The notes: generated by a model from the letters alone, not told the origin. DNA of 64,000 nt from Ziziphus jujuba (GCF_031755915.1 NC_083379.1:376001-440000); one strand, 5' to 3'. Counted from the first letter of the stretch, positions 24,154-38,900 are shown. Made by a program: numbers and translations.

Positions 24154-27100
24154 TAGAACATTTTTTCTAAGCAATCACACTATTATCCTTCATTGAAAAT
24201 TAACTTTAATGCACCTTAATATTCAAGTTTTGAGGTAAAATATATTAATCTATAAAATTATGCATATATAGATTAATATATATTTATTCTCATATACCCA
24301 CTTGTAATGTCCTATAGTTTCCAGTTTACCCCGTCACAATTTTAGTATTACATCATACTGCATCAATGCCACTGTCCATAACAATGCTCCACATGTTGTA
24401 CTTATGGACTTAATCCCTTATAGAATATGATGATCAGAGAGAGAGATGTCATGAAACAAAACAACTAAAATAAACAAAAATATTACTCACTTGTAGGATC
24501 ATCCTTCCCTGAAAATGCAATCCCCACATATATGCAGAAGAGCGAGAATAAAACAGGTATGAGGAAAGCAGGTGCAACCCGATTAATCATTTTCACACCC
24601 CCAAACACAATAAAGCAGAGGATGATAGTCACAACAATGCCATAAATTTGCAGGTCATGCGAACTTGGGCTTTGTATTGGTTCTGGAACTGCTGTCCCAT
24701 TAACTTTCGTGATAGTCTCTACATAAATTAAAAATAATAATAATAACAATAATAAGAAATAAGAAATAAGAAAAAAAAGATGATAATAATAATAATAATA
24801 AACAAGGAGTTTTTAGAATTTTATCTGTACCAACTGCCAATATCAACAATCAAGACTTAAATAGTATATAAATCCATTGAAAATAGATAAACAGATAGAT
24901 ATATAGTCCAACTCTCAAGAATGCATTAAAGTTACCAAGCATTGGAGAAAGAGAGAGAGAGAGAGAGAGAGAGAAGTGCCCGTGTTGCAAGGGGAAGATG
25001 CATCATGCAATTAGTGGGAGGTGAGGTAACATCATAATGCTACCTAATATGCATGGTCAAACTTCTGTAACAATTAAAAGAGTAGATATTCAATCGATCA
25101 GACAATCCCCTTAAAAACTTTCAAAACAAATGCAATAGGCTACTGATTTCAGTATGTATGACTGTATACCGCACAGGAGAATAATACTGCACCTACGGAG
25201 CCTGATGCAAACCAATCCAAAAAGTACATGAATATATAAATGCACAATAAGTGGTAATATCGTGGTATCTAAATGTCCAAATGGATGTTTGAAAACATTA
25301 GAACGGACATCCAATACATATAATCTTCCATCACAAATCTGTACCAAACTCCTTTAAGAATATGAAAGCTGGCACCATTTACATTATCAAGTTAGCATCA
25401 ATCTGAAAAGTATAAATTGTTTCGAAGTGGACCTAAATATCAAGATAACATAAACACTTAAACTTCCCTTCACAAGTAATCATGCATAATTACTAGGCAC
25501 AAGTTCAGATCTCTACACGAGCCAAAAATACCAAAGTGCTTAATAGAAATGTGATTTAGTAGGATACAAACACAAGACCAGACACACATCTAGAGATTTG
25601 ATACCATGTTAAATGGCCATCCATACAAGGAGTAAGTTGTTAGAAATTAGACCCAACTATGGATTAATCAAACTAACACAAGCACACATTTAACATACAT
25701 CATTGAAGTTTCTATGCTGGACTCATGGTTGAAAGTATCCGTATCCCATTGCATATATCTAAGTATCTTAACATATGCTGGATAAGGAGCAACCAATTTC
25801 AACCACAGTTGACTTTAGACCAAAATCTCTTACTATGACAACTAACATAGTGACTTTGATAATAATACAATAAGTTCTCACTCATCAAATCGCTAACAAT
25901 GAACACCTAATTTGTGATGAAATGCTGAAAGAATTATTAAGAGAGAGTTTTCTATCAAATGGATTATAAGCTTGAATTTTTACCTCTAAAAATCCCAGCT
26001 GCTGGCACGGCTTTCAAAAATGTTTCAACAGCTCCCAACACGTAACTAAAACCATATGCAAATGAAACACAAGACTTCAGCACAGGGACCACGGCATATG
26101 AACAGAGAGCATATAATACAAACATTATGGTGAGGCCGAAATCCATCAGCCTCAAAGATGTGAATCATACATATCATGGTGACATCATAGTATACACTCA
26201 CAGGGATCCAGCAACTGCATTTCCAAGGAAAAAACAAAGTCCAATGCTAACTCCAACTTCCGGGCCAAGAGCACGACCAATTAGATAATATGGTCCCCCA
26301 CCCTAGAAGGGAAGCAAATACAAGAAGAAATCAGTTATTTCACTCCCATAACTTACATATTCAATAAAATACAACATAATTCTTAAAGCAAGTATTCAAA
26401 TAAAAGTAAACCATCATTCAAAGGTATAGAAATAATTTGCTAATGCTGGTTATGATAGAAATCTGATTTCATTACTTTTCAGAGGAAAACAACTCAAACA
26501 ACAAAATGCCTTCCCCTCCTTGAAATCTTACCTGATACCTCAACAACTCAAAATCATGGATGTCAATCTACCTTTTCTGGTTGATTTAAGAAAATTATTA
26601 AGAACCCGGAATTGAATTGAAAAAGAAAAAAATTGTATAAATAGCTATTTCCCATTGCTGAACTCCAACTGATGGGCCTCCAAGGCAGCTGTCTCTCTAA
26701 AGCATTTTGTTTATGCATGCTTTGATGAGATCTAACACCTCTTTTTTTTTAAACATTTGTTATACAGCACCTTTTTTATACTAGAGACTAAACTATTCAT
26801 ATTTGATATAAAAAGACCAAACTGAAGCAATAGCAAATAGAACAACAAACTTGAGGAGAATCGGGATATGAAAACACCAAATTAAAATAATAACATATGA
26901 AATGATAAACTTGAGAAGGCTCAACTTGAAACTGAGCCCTTCAAGTCCAACTTGTAGGGGTGCAAGTTGAACTGAACAGTGTTCACTTTCAATACATGTG
27001 GACTTGATTTTAGCTTAATTGCTAACGAGTCTAACTCAAATTTCAGAGGTTGAATCCAATCACTAACTACTTAACTTGAACCCCTATGAGTTGGACATGA

Positions 27101-30100
27101 ACCATTATGAGTTTAATTCAAGGAACATTTCGGTAAATTTTTTTCCCTTTTTTTTCTTTTTTTTCTTTTTTTTCTTCAGGGGGTTGGGGGCACAAACGTT
27201 TAATGATGTTGGATAATTTTTTTTTTTTTCCTACTGACAAGATGATAATTCTCACCAAGAAAAACTAATAATCTTAAAATTAGATTGTGTACCTTCATGG
27301 CACCATTAGTTGCAATAGCACTCAGTGATATTCCAGTCAGAAAAGTACACAAGCCACAAAATGCAACCAACAGTAGAGACTCCCACACACCAGCCATACC
27401 AACAATCCTGCAGATTCACAAATTCAGTAAGAAATACCCATCATTCTTTGTTCCATCTCACATACAGAATAACAGAAAAGTTAAAGTAAAAAAGGAGTTA
27501 CCAAGAAAATCGGATATAGTAGATAATTCCCAATATGTTTTGCAAGCATGGAACAAATACACCCATCAGTGTACCCAACTTGACATCAGCAGTCTGAATG
27601 AAAAATGCAAATTAGAAAACAAGGAAAATAAAATAATTAAAAAAAAAAAAGTAACAATAATATGCACTTCCCAAGGTAAAGCAAGAAATGATCATTCATC
27701 CAAAATCTAGACTTTTCTTTTAAGCAATTTTGCCACATATGACCTACTAAGAAAAGCATGTAAATGGCTGAAAGTATTATTTTACCCTGCCATGCAATAT
27801 TTATTTAAAGAAAAGAAATTAAAAATTAAAAATTAAAATTAAAATTAAAAACTTAAAAATTAAAAAATTAAAATAAAATTAAAATAAAAAAACACTTGCC
27901 TTACTACTGCTATTGTGGTTTTTTATCAATTAATTTGAGATAGATATATTTTAACTTGGTTGGCTTATCCTAAAACAAGAAAACAAGATTTTGAATCTCT
28001 AACTAAATTAGCCTTAATAACTTGTATTTCATAAATATTTCTTCTTTCTTAGAAACATATTGGTTTCCTCATCCCCATAAGTATAAAGAGTTAATTCAGT
28101 GAAATGAAGAATAAGCCCCACCAGGGAGCCCTACTTTTTCTTCTTTGATGAGAAATGCAATATAATTATCAAGTTACCAGTTATTTGCCCATTTCTATCA
28201 GAAGAACAATAAATTCTACATGTACATGAAATGGACGTACTTATCAGAATACTAGGTTAATTTTTTGGAAAATGTAATGTTATATATCATAACGGATCTT
28301 GACGTTGATAATAGCGATCTTTTAAACATTTCTAACCTATATTAGAACATCAAGATTGTTTAAACCAAGATTACTCTAAAACTTACTGTCAATGTTTTAC
28401 ATAATGGATCAGACATAAAATTATGGTGTAATTTTCTATAATTAATAATTTCTTTTACTCTATAATATGGGAACCTGATGGTGATTTGTCTTCAGGGTTC
28501 TAGAAGAAAACAATTTTTGTAACACATCAGTAGCACTAAATGCACAAATTGACAACTTTAATAAATTGCTTCAACCATAGAAATAACACAAAACGAAAAA
28601 GATTAATTATGAGATAAAACATGCCAAATAGTGTAGCATACCATAGGTCTCCCATGAGTGATAGAAATATCTTCACCATCTCTAGGACTAGAAGGTGGTG
28701 CAAATAGCTCCCCTGTCATACTGGAATACCATAAAACATATAAATAAAGCTCATAGTAAAAGCTGACTGCTAGTGAATGACTAAAATTCTATAAAATATA
28801 GCACTCAGGCAGCATACCTCTTAAGTCCAAGAATGTTGACAAGAGAATCGAAACCAAACAACTCCAATTTGGATTCGCTCTGGGGGCCATTTGCTTGTGC
28901 ATGAGTAGGAGAGCACCCCTCTTTTCCATTGGAACCCATATTTGGCTGTGAGCTCACTTTTATTTTCCTAACACAGGATATTAGCAAACATATTAGTTGT
29001 CCAAAGATCCTAAGAAAAAATATAATCAAAGTATACTCATATAAGCTTCTTTGTATGTGGTTCAGATAAAATGCATAAAACACTTTGAAGAATACTCATG
29101 ACACTTATGTGACGCTTACAACATAGATCATGAATTAAATGTCATATTTGCAAGCTTTTGGCAGCACTATCATTACAGCAAACAACCCAAGATAATTTTC
29201 CCCATTTTTGTGACACATTTTTATTAATTGTATCTTTGGAAGTACAATTACAATAAATATGTATAATATGCCTTACTATGAAGTAGTTTTATAACGAAAC
29301 AACTGTAATGTTCTCCTTTAGAGGGTTCTTACATTTTAAACCCTTGCATGCTGACTCTATTAAATATGCCCTAGAATATTCAACAGAAATTGCTCGTCCT
29401 GAAATTCAATGTGTACCAAATTAACCTTTCCAATAGATTTTTTACATCAGGGGCGTGATTATGGCACAAGACCCATGTACGACGATGTAACTCTGACTCA
29501 CAAGTGGCTATTAGCGTTTTAAAATGGTTTCACATCCTAGAAATCTGAACGCCTAGGGAAGAACCGTCTTATTGCTAGAAAAAATTAAAGAATTCCGTCC
29601 TAATTACCCGTGATTACTGCTAATATGACATTACACTGTCTGAACTGGCGTTATTTACCTTGAGAAAGAAATAGTGTATTTACAAGAGTTCATTTCCATT
29701 ACTTCCCAAAGTTTTGCAAGCAACCCGTCAGAGAATCAGATTGCTAGCCCCATAGGCCATGAGAAGAAAAAACCTTGCATATTGATGTCTGCCAAAGTAA
29801 TCTGCATGGTCTATTTCGACTTAAAATAAAATATTCAATGAGACCACTTTTTCTCATTTTTTTCATTTTACTCTGACGGGCTGGATTATGGAACACCAAA
29901 TTATTATGTAATCCAAACATGGGAAAAGTTAATAAACAGAAACGTAAAAAACCATTCGAGCTAAAAACAACTTATGAGCTTACTTAAATCTAATTACCAT
30001 CTCCATATAATAAAAAGAAGTCGACAAACAAACAAAAAATAAAAATAAAAATAAATAAAGGAAACGTAGATTTCAAATTCATTCCCAAACAAATTTTCTC

Positions 30101-30409
30101 AGCAAAGAAACGGAAAAGCAAAAGTAGACGCATCCATTAAAGCCACAGATGACTGAAATCGAAAATAAAGAGAGAGAAAGAGAGAGAGAGAATGGAAAAA
30201 AAGAAGTACTTGAGGGAAGCTTGGTGAACGGGAAGAGAGGAAGAGGAAGAGGAAGATCCAGAAGGATCCATGGAGGACATCTCGAGGACAGCGCGATCGT
30301 CATCCACAACAGGGCGGTACTTGCGACCCATGGGAACATGAAATTGGTCGTCTCCGCCACCTTCAATATCCCCATTGTCGATTTCTCTATCACCGCCTTC
30401 GGATCTCAT
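18034..30409 (-). CDS. CCC1: Cation-chloride cotransporter, CCC1 type (SLC12 family), complete
   Basis: Electroneutral cation/chloride symporter of plant endomembranes, 12 membrane spans plus a long cytosolic C-terminus. Thirteen exons, all in phase: 30210-30409, 28818-28967, 28642-28720, 27502-27593, 27293-27407, 26202-26302, 25984-26045, 24491-24718, 23553-23667, 22294-22488, 20278-20678, 19456-19617, 18034-19124. They join to 2,991 nt, 996 aa, against 975 as I recall for Arabidopsis CCC1. Landmarks in order: [140 protein letters not shown], and the exact C-terminus DVVTLFT. The start is the ATG beginning [16 protein letters not shown]; a later Met is possible. A short uORF precedes it. Nothing broken was seen. 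Confidence 0.97.
23154..23328. repeat. Long (CA)n / (GT)n microsatellite in CCC1 intron 9
   Basis: About 175 bp of CA dinucleotides on the + strand, interrupted by short CG-containing units (CGCACGCACG and CGCGCG). It lies in the intron between exons 9 and 10 of CCC1. On the transcribed strand it is a (TG)n tract. All six reading frames are open only because the repeat lacks stops. Confidence 0.95.
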
Positions 30410-30437
30410 GCTTTTTCCTTCTACACCTTCACCCTTA

Positions 30438-30473
30438 TCAATTCCTCCTATTCAACAGCAACGCTTTACGCAT
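30438..30473 (-). promoter_or_regulatory. Upstream ORF in the CCC1 5' leader
   Basis: ATG at 30473 opens an 11-codon frame (MRKALLLNRRN) ending TGA at 30438, only 28 nt before the main CCC1 ATG at 30409. If the transcript begins upstream of 30473, ribosomes would meet this first. Transcript start is not known from sequence, so its role is inferred. Confidence 0.5.
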
Positions 30474-31550
30474 GAAATTTTCAAAGATCCAAATGCCCAA
30501 ATCCACACACATACACAGACCAACCCCTGGAGATCTGGATAGCAACGAATTATACGATGAATTATGAATTATGAAGCTCCTCCTCCTTCTCCTGACTATT
30601 TTTATTTCTTTGTAAATATAATTAATTGTTGAATTGAATTTCTGGAGCCATAAAAATAAAAAGAGAGAGAGAGAGAGACGTCTTTGAATAGAATAGAATG
30701 GAATTGAATTTGAAATGGAAGAAAAAAAAAGAATTATAATAATACTGTGAAGAAAAAAAAAAAAATGGAAGGAAGGAGGTACGAAAATACACCCCCGAGA
30801 TGATGAAATTATGAAATCACAAACCCAAACATACAAACAAACAAACAAACAAACACCACTCTCTACTCTCACTCCGCATCACACTCGTTCACGCGCGTTT
30901 GTATCGCTTCTCCTCTCTTCCCCGTCTCCCTCTTTTATTTCTTTTCTTTCTTTGTTTTCTGTTTTAGGTACATGACGATTATTATATTAAATTAATTTTA
31001 ATATACAATAATTAACAAAAACAACTCGTTTAATGTTATCTTCTATTTTCGCCGAACGAGTTTCTTTTTCCTCTTTCAATAAAAGTCGTCTTCTTTACGT
31101 CCTAAATAAAAGAAAAAGTAATAATTAAATAATTTGCATTCTAGATACACGTAGGGGTGAGGAGAAAAGTAATTGGCTCATTTATCAATTTATATTCCAA
31201 ATTATTTATAAATTTACATTCAAAATATTATAAGTAAATAAGAATTTTCTCAATAACATATAGGAAAAGACAAGATTTGTTACTTGTCATCATCTCTAGC
31301 ATTCAGTATTGTTGCATGTTAATTTTCTATAATTCACTAAAAACATGTTCTATTCCATGCCACCTTTGAATAAACTTGAGCAATTAAAGCATTATTACGC
31401 GGGCCCCCCAAAAGAAAGAAAAAAGCAGCAATTAAAGCATATAAGCAACAAGACAAAAAAACATAACACAAGGAAGAGAACGAAACATGTTTAAGGCAAG
31501 GTGGAGAGAAGTTACAAGCAAAGTGATTCATGATACTGCCTACTAGCTTT

Positions 31551-31586
<36 letters not shown>

Positions 31587-31810
31587 TTAACTTTGTTATT
31601 GTTACAAGAAGTCCAAATTACACCATGACATTTCCACCAACACTAGACAACATTAAGATGAACATGATCTAAAAAGCATAAGACAGGAAAAAGGGCCAAA
31701 GAGATGGAATACAAGTTTACAAATTGAAAATAAAATGCACCTCTTCTAACGACCAGAATGAAATCAAATAAAAAAGTTAAAAGATATAGGACCAAAAATT
31801 GACAAACATC
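30474..31810. other. CCC1 leader and promoter; 3' UTR of the NPH3-like gene
   Basis: GA/CT-rich leader sequence to about 30900, then AT-rich promoter sequence. A (GA)n run at about 31556-31582 lies near the presumed 3' end of the NPH3-like transcript. Both genes are on the - strand. No further gene seen. Confidence 0.55.
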
Positions 31811-34800
31811 TCATTCATTTTTAGAAGAGACTTTCTTATGTTGTCCATGCCTCTCCTTTATTTTCTCAGCCTTCCCATTCCCATTCCCATTCCCATTCCC
31901 TTTGAGCTGGTTGCTCACCGATCCCTCTTGAGCACTGCACATCTGAGACTTTAACCTAAACCCAAATTTCTTAGACACATTTCCCCATTTACTAGAACCC
32001 TTTACCCGACCTAACTTCTCAATCTCTTGCCTCATATTTGAACACTCCTTCTCAAGCTCAGATACCCGCATTCTCATGTTATCCATCCCTACTTTCAAAA
32101 CCTGATTCTCCCTCACTGCTGAGGCCCACCCTCCCTCATTTGAACCGGCAAACCCACTTCTTAACTGTCTCGATCCATCCAGATTGTCTGAAACCAGAAA
32201 GCAGCCCGCGATGGAAGTCCTAAGCTGAAGCTGTTCAAAGAAGAGAACCTGAACCACTATTCTTAGGGGTAGCCTCTCGTTCTGTGCGGCATGGGTACAT
32301 GCTTCTAAGGATAGCTTCTGGCAGTCCATCAACCTGCAGAGTTGCTCTCTGTCTGACTCTGCCAACCATGGGTGTGACTGTAGTTTCGAAAATAACAGGG
32401 AAAATTAATAAGCTAAAACATCATAATTGAAATCTTCCGATGCCCATCTTATTACAATCTGCTCATTTTTTTTTTTTTTCCCCTTTTAAGATCATAATGA
32501 CATAATATTAATTTTGGGCAGTGGTAGCATAATTGCTCCACCAACGCTTAACTATGCATAAAAGACATGCAGAGAGGAAATGAAAACAGACAAGCAGGAC
32601 GCATAGAGGAATTTGGTTGGCTAAACTAGTTGGTTTTAGGTTGAGAATGAACAGGTAAGAACAAATTTACCAGACAAAGAGCATATAGACAGACAAGGTC
32701 TCTTAACAAAAACCATCAGATCTCTCCTAAACAAAACCTAAGCATAATCAAACATTCAGACAATTAGTTTCAGTGAATTCTGGATGGACAACGACTTAGT
32801 CATTACCTTCAGATATATATCAACAGCACGATAAAGACCATCATCCAAAGGTCTGGCATAGTCTGGCACTGCAGCAGCAAGAGCCTGAAACTTGGGGAGC
32901 TTCAAATTGACATCAGGGGCAACCTCTGCCAGGTATCCATCAATGAGCTTGGCCACCATTGTAATGGGTGTCAACGAAGGTGATCCAATCAGCTGGCCAT
33001 CATCAATTGAACATGGAGAGGCCCCACCAGTAATTTGATCCATGGCAAGGAAATGCTCCAAAATCCGTTGTACACAATCAACATTATATAGCGTTTCCAT
33101 GGAATAAGAAAAATTGGGCATCAAGAGGTCTTCTAGTGTGGCTTGATCAAGCTGCATGCCAATCCTTTTTTCTAAATTTGAGATGCAGTTAGGGTTCGCT
33201 CGAAGAATCATTGCAGTTCGTAGGAGACCAAACAGGAACTTGGTTGGCACTAGACCTTTCTGCACTGGAAGTAACTGATCAATCTCTTCTACTAATAGTT
33301 TCTGGTCTTCTTCTGATGATGGAGTCCCTAAGGACACTGGTGGTAGACGGGAACTAGATTCACTGGTTCCCTGCCGCCGATTCAGCCCAGGAAGATACTT
33401 CTTCGCATAGAAAGTGATGGACCCTGCAATAATTTCCTGTTTGATGCCACGGGATTCCATGATAGAAATCAACCTTTTGTAGAGTGGCAAGCTTAAGGTT
33501 GACACATCTTCATACCACCAATCTGAAGTAGAGTTCTTTGGTCTAGCTCCGGTGCTTATCCCATTCCACAACACACTCCCACCGGGACTCTGCATGGGCC
33601 CCTCATGCTCCTTGACAGGCCATCCAAATAGATTTGGATCGGTAGACGCTTTCATGGCGAGTGACTCAATGCACCTTTTTGTAATGTGGAGATCTTCCGC
33701 ATAAGGTAGAACATCATCACAAGTTTGGAGTGCCTTGAGGGAGTCCTTCCAATTCCGAAGGACTACTTGATTGAGAAAGACTTCAGCTTGTGAAATTAAA
33801 TTGCTCTCCCCATACTCCTCAGTCATTTCAAGAAATTCAGCAGCACATCGCAGGTATACAATATTTGAGGCAGTAAGTTCAAGTTTCACCCCATAGCAAA
33901 ACTTGGCTACCAGTTCAAATGTTTTAGCCCCACCAGGTATGTCTGGGAGGTTTATAACACATCCTTCTTCTACTTCCTCAGATGCTTCTGAAATCAATCT
34001 TTCCATAACCCCACTCCTAGAGAGTAAAGGGAACTGCATCAAATGGTAATTAAAAGTCATAATTTATAAATGGTCTTCTAATACCCAAAACTTTATTACA
34101 TTTGCCACCTGTAGATGTAAGTGCTCATTGCAACTCATATGAAAGCAGTAAACAAATCATAAATAATGAATGAAACAAAATAAACATACTAGTACAAAGT
34201 ACAAAAGTTAGATTTTGGAAAAGGCAGGACTTGATTTAGACGCCACCTCACTTGAGCACTTTTCACTGACTAAGTTTCAAAAACCTTAAATAACAGATCT
34301 TGTTTAATAAGGCATACACTTGCATATATGAGATAAGAGTAAATGGTTACTAAAAGGATTGCTGCATCCTGTAATTACTTCTAAATTACAGTGCATAAAC
34401 ATTGGTGAAATACAAAGTTCAACTGCCACTGACTTCCCGCCAAAAATCAACCAGCTTTAGCAAACAAACAACTGGCAATAGTTTGTGCTAACAGAATATG
34501 GTACATACACAAGTAGACTGACATGAAGAAACACACATTTTTTTGAAAGGGGTAGGAAGGGAGAGAGACTTTCTCCTAATATACGAAAAAGTTTACATCA
34601 TGTGTTTTATAGGAACAGCTATCGAGTTCTATTTCCATTCATCAAGAAGGAAGAATCAGTTACACATTGTATTGGAGATCATGTAGCCAATGATGTGCCT
34701 TTATTGCATTTATTAATAAATAAATGAGAAGGATCTCAATACAATATATAATAATAAGCCAACTACAGTAGAAAATAAGTTATATAACAGCAGAGAGGAA

Positions 34801-35944
34801 GTAAATTCAAACATCAAGAATTACCTTGTGAAGATGGAATGACATTTCTCCAACTTCAACAACAATATCACTGGGAAGGCCTGTCGTGCAGAACCTACAA
34901 TCGTCCATGTATAACTGACGTTACTCTAAAATTAACAGGGGATGTGAGGAATTAATTAATAAAAATGAAAACAGTTCAGCGCAGTAATGATCAAAGTAAA
35001 GGATCATGCATCGCATTCCTTCTGTATAATAAAAATTTGAAGAAAGCCATACCATGCAGCAATAGTTCATCTTCAATACAGGCACACATGTCAAAATAGT
35101 TGTTGACACATTATGAAGCGTATCATATCCACAACAAAAGGAAAAAAAAAAAAAAAAAAAAAAAGAAGAAGAAGAAGAAGATATATATATATATATGTAC
35201 ATGAATAAAAGTTGTTTCAGAATTTGGAAGCACTGTTACTTTCTCATCCTACTGAACAAACGCCATTATGAAAACAAAAATGAAGAAGAAGATCTGCCTC
35301 CTTTCTTCTTCAACTTCACAAATATACTGGTTACATACGTTCCATGTAAGTTGATGGTTCTAAGTGTGCATTTGAATATGCTTGAATCTTGATGTACATT
35401 GAATTGATGGTAACTTAACAGATAGCTTTGACCCTAAAAATTACTTCACCACCATGCCACATCACCTATTTCCTCAAACTACCAAACAACTTTTCCTATA
35501 TACAACGTTCAAAGAGGTCTAAACGACCCTTTTTTTCTTTTTTTCTTTTTTTCTTTTTTTTTTTTTCAGTTTACAAGGATAAGAAACTGAAAAGTTTTTT
35601 AGTGTTAAGGAGAAAATATTGTCGGTTGGAATTGCCTTTATAGCATGTAAATGTGATATGTAAACTAATAAAAAAAATAAAAAATAAAAAAAGGGGACAA
35701 ACAATAAGCTAAGTACCCTAAACAAAATTTGACTCAAACTAATATTGTTAAAGTGGTAGTGAGAATATATTCATCTAAAATATGGACACCCAGACTCCAG
35801 AATAATAATGATAAAGATATTAAGACAATTCCCAGTATACATGGGTTATGAAGAAGTTTAAATTGAAGATATGAAAGGGGCATACCAGGCCTGTCCTTGC
35901 CTTTGGAAAGCATCACCTTTGGATCCTAATTTCATGCAAGCCAT
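31811..35944 (-). CDS. BTB/POZ and NPH3 domain protein (At1g30440-like), complete
   Basis: Family members act as substrate adaptors for CUL3 ubiquitin ligases, several in phototropin or auxin signalling. Four exons: 35886-35944, 34825-34894, 32807-34033, 31811-32377, joining to 1,923 nt, 640 aa. The start [20 protein letters not shown] and the second-exon [18 protein letters not shown] open the BTB domain. It continues [14 protein letters not shown] and [20 protein letters not shown]. The NPH3 domain begins near residue 214 ([20 protein letters not shown]) and includes [17 protein letters not shown] and [20 protein letters not shown]. The last exon gives [20 protein letters not shown], then a short coiled coil ([18 protein letters not shown]) and a basic tail with a Gly-Asn repeat. 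It lies immediately upstream of CCC1, as I recall for Arabidopsis At1g30440 and At1g30450. The specific signalling role is not known from sequence. Confidence 0.95.
31872..31900. repeat. (CCCATT)n hexanucleotide coding repeat in the NPH3-like gene
   Basis: Four to five in-frame hexanucleotide units on the + strand encode the GNGNGNGN run in the C-terminal tail. Unit-number change would alter protein length without a frameshift. Confidence 0.85.
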
Positions 35945-38900
35945 TTCCTCAGAAAAGCAGAAGCGAGGTTACAGAAAGCTAAGCTATTGAAACGCCCCAA
36001 ACTCAGCTCACTTAAACACTGGAAACCCGAATTCAACCCAGAAAAGGCTCTAAATTCAAGGCAAAGCACAAGAAACTGCAAAACAGGGCAGTTTCATTAA
36101 GCAGAAACAGTAGCCCAGGAGCCTTTTACCCTTAAGCACCACTTTGAAACCAAAATCCGGAAGCGGCTCCTAAAAACCAAAATTTGAAATTCTCAACCAA
36201 ATACTTCAGAACGCTGAAACAGCAACACAATGTGGCTACTGTCCTGATCTGTCTGCCACAGACAAATCCAAAGTTGCACAAACCCACTGAATTTCCAGCA
36301 AAAATTGTCCCAAATCTACCATTAAATGAAACATAAACCAGTGAATCCCTTCACAAACCACCTGCTCTCAATCATTGAAAAGATAACCACTCCATAAGCT
36401 TTTACCTACGTCCTTCAACACAGACTCCCGAATCTAAACCTAAAACTCTTCCAGTTAAAATAAAAGCTCCTAATTCACACAACCAGTTCAGGTCAACCCC
36501 TCCAATATTCTCCCCCAAAAACTTAAAAAATGCTCCCTTTTTTTTTTTTTTTTTATCCCTTAGCCCTTTAACCCACCAAGAAAAATCCAAAAAATCGAAG
36601 GCATATGAGACACAAGGGACCAAAACCACTAATACCCGGTAAAGAAAAAGTACAAAAGAATTACTGTGTGTGCTAAAATAATGTCTGTAAAGCCATCATA
36701 TAAGCGAGACCCATCAGCCAAAAAGACAAGCAGCAGAGGCAGACAGACTCTCAAAGTCTTAAGAAGAACCCAACATTATTAATTGCGTTTGCAGCTCCTC
36801 GCTCACACTTACCCACAAACACATGTGGGGTCAATGCCTTGGAACATACTCATTGCTTCTCTAGAACTGTGGTTTAAGAGAATCTTTTGAAAAAAAAAAA
36901 GGCCACAGGAATTAGGAATACTGCAATTGACCAATAAAAGAGAAAAAAAAAAAAAAAAAAAAAGAGTTATTAAGAGATAATCTTTTGTATTTATTAAGGA
37001 GAATTTTTTAGTTTAATGACGAGCCTGAAGCTAACAGTTATCTGTACATGTCCAGCTGGGCCATGTGGCTGCATTAATTCCTCACTGGGATACCCCCCTA
37101 CACAAACAATTTATTTTCTTTTATATTTTTTTATTTTAATAATTTAATGAGCTTGACATTTCTTTTTTGATTTTCCGGCCATCATCATATTATAAAACAA
37201 TTAAAAATTGACAGTTCCACCAATTCTTAATAGGGGAAAAAAAAAAAAACCATAAAATAAAAAATAGGCCGTTTAAATTTATTTATTTATTATTGTCCCC
37301 CATGGCCATGCAAGTCCGCAAGGGTGAGGGGACCAAACTTTGTATTGAATTTGGAGATAAATGATAGCTCTCTGGCTATTGTCAGTTACAAGTATTGAGA
37401 GCATTGAAGGGCACGTTTGGAATGTTAATAATATGAAACGACCTTTTTACAATTACCTTTATTATTTGCATTACATGTTGTATTAATGTAATATGATTGA
37501 TCGATCTTGGTCAATAACAATAAGGAAATTTCTTAAATTTTATGCTAGATTTCTGTTAAGAGTTTTACTAAATATATAAACTATGCACCTATATAGTTCA
37601 CGTCGACATCCTATGTAACCAACAAATGTTTGCATTATTTACCAAAAAAAGACATATCTTTGCATTATTTTTGTAATAAAAGTGATAGTTAATTTAAAAA
37701 CTTCCTACTGTTACATATACTTTTTAAAATTTTTATGAATTTATTCAGATAAAATCTTCAATTTTAATGTATTTGTGTCTTTATAAGATATCTATTAGAT
37801 GCCATTTGGTAAATTTCTATTTCTCGAGTCCTAAAGATATGAGAAACTAATCACATTATTCAAAACATAAAACAACCAAATACATGGGTGTTTTTTTTTT
37901 TTTTTTAAAAAAAATTATCTTAAAATAAGTAGTAAAAAGATTTTTAGTTGAGAATCCTACATTGTTTTTCTAATTATAATCTATTCGTAATTTATTCAAT
38001 TTCATAAGAGATTTCGTGGGCAGTATAAGGAGTACAAGGTTCAATTGGATTCTAAGGAGGGCAACCATGATAGTGTCGTTTAGACACACCTTTAATTCCC
38101 AAATATTGTGATTGATATGCAATAATTTTCATGTGGTTGATCATTATTTAAGTTGGTAAACAATAAAATTTTTTTCTTGCTATTGATTTTTATTATGCAA
38201 TTATATTTCTTATTTATAAGAATTGATTATGTGAATCCTAGATGATCTATAGATAGAACTTACAACAAATGCGTTATACCATAGACACGAACAGAATCTT
38301 TGCAAACAAAACCAATTCACAAGCTTGGTCCATGATAAAATCATGAAAATATATTTTCAAATTCTAAATTCAACCAAATTTGTGTAAAGCCAGTTGTAAA
38401 TTTTAAATTTCACAACGGCAATAATATTTTATTTTGTTTTATTTTATTTTTTGAAGGTGGAAAGTTCAAACAACCGCAATAATTGAATACCCATTTTTCG
38501 CTACTATGAAACTTGGTGATCATATTACTAATTTGATGAGATGCATTTGAAACTGCACATATATATATATATATATATATATTGCTGATTTTGATTACTG
38601 CACATATATATGTACATACAATCATAACAATAATACATAGTTTGGCTCCACCAGGTATAGAGCAATAATAAGTTTCTATATAAAAATAACCCAAAGTTTC
38701 GGTATATATTTATATACAGTCATTTCACTTTTATAATTTTTCAGAAAAATTTCATTTAGGTGTTTTCAATTTTATCTTATTTATAGTTAGACTTATGCTT
38801 TAAAAAAAATATTGTTTGGTCTTCATTTGTCAATTTTTATAAATTAATTTTAACAATAAATACTACGATTTTATTTTTGCAATATTATTCAATTTTAAAA

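Noticed and set aside
30438..30872. 144-codon frame on the - strand upstream of CCC1
   Set aside because: Low-complexity, Phe/Ile/Ser-rich translation of the leader and promoter with no family resemblance. Only its last 11 codons were kept, as a possible uORF.
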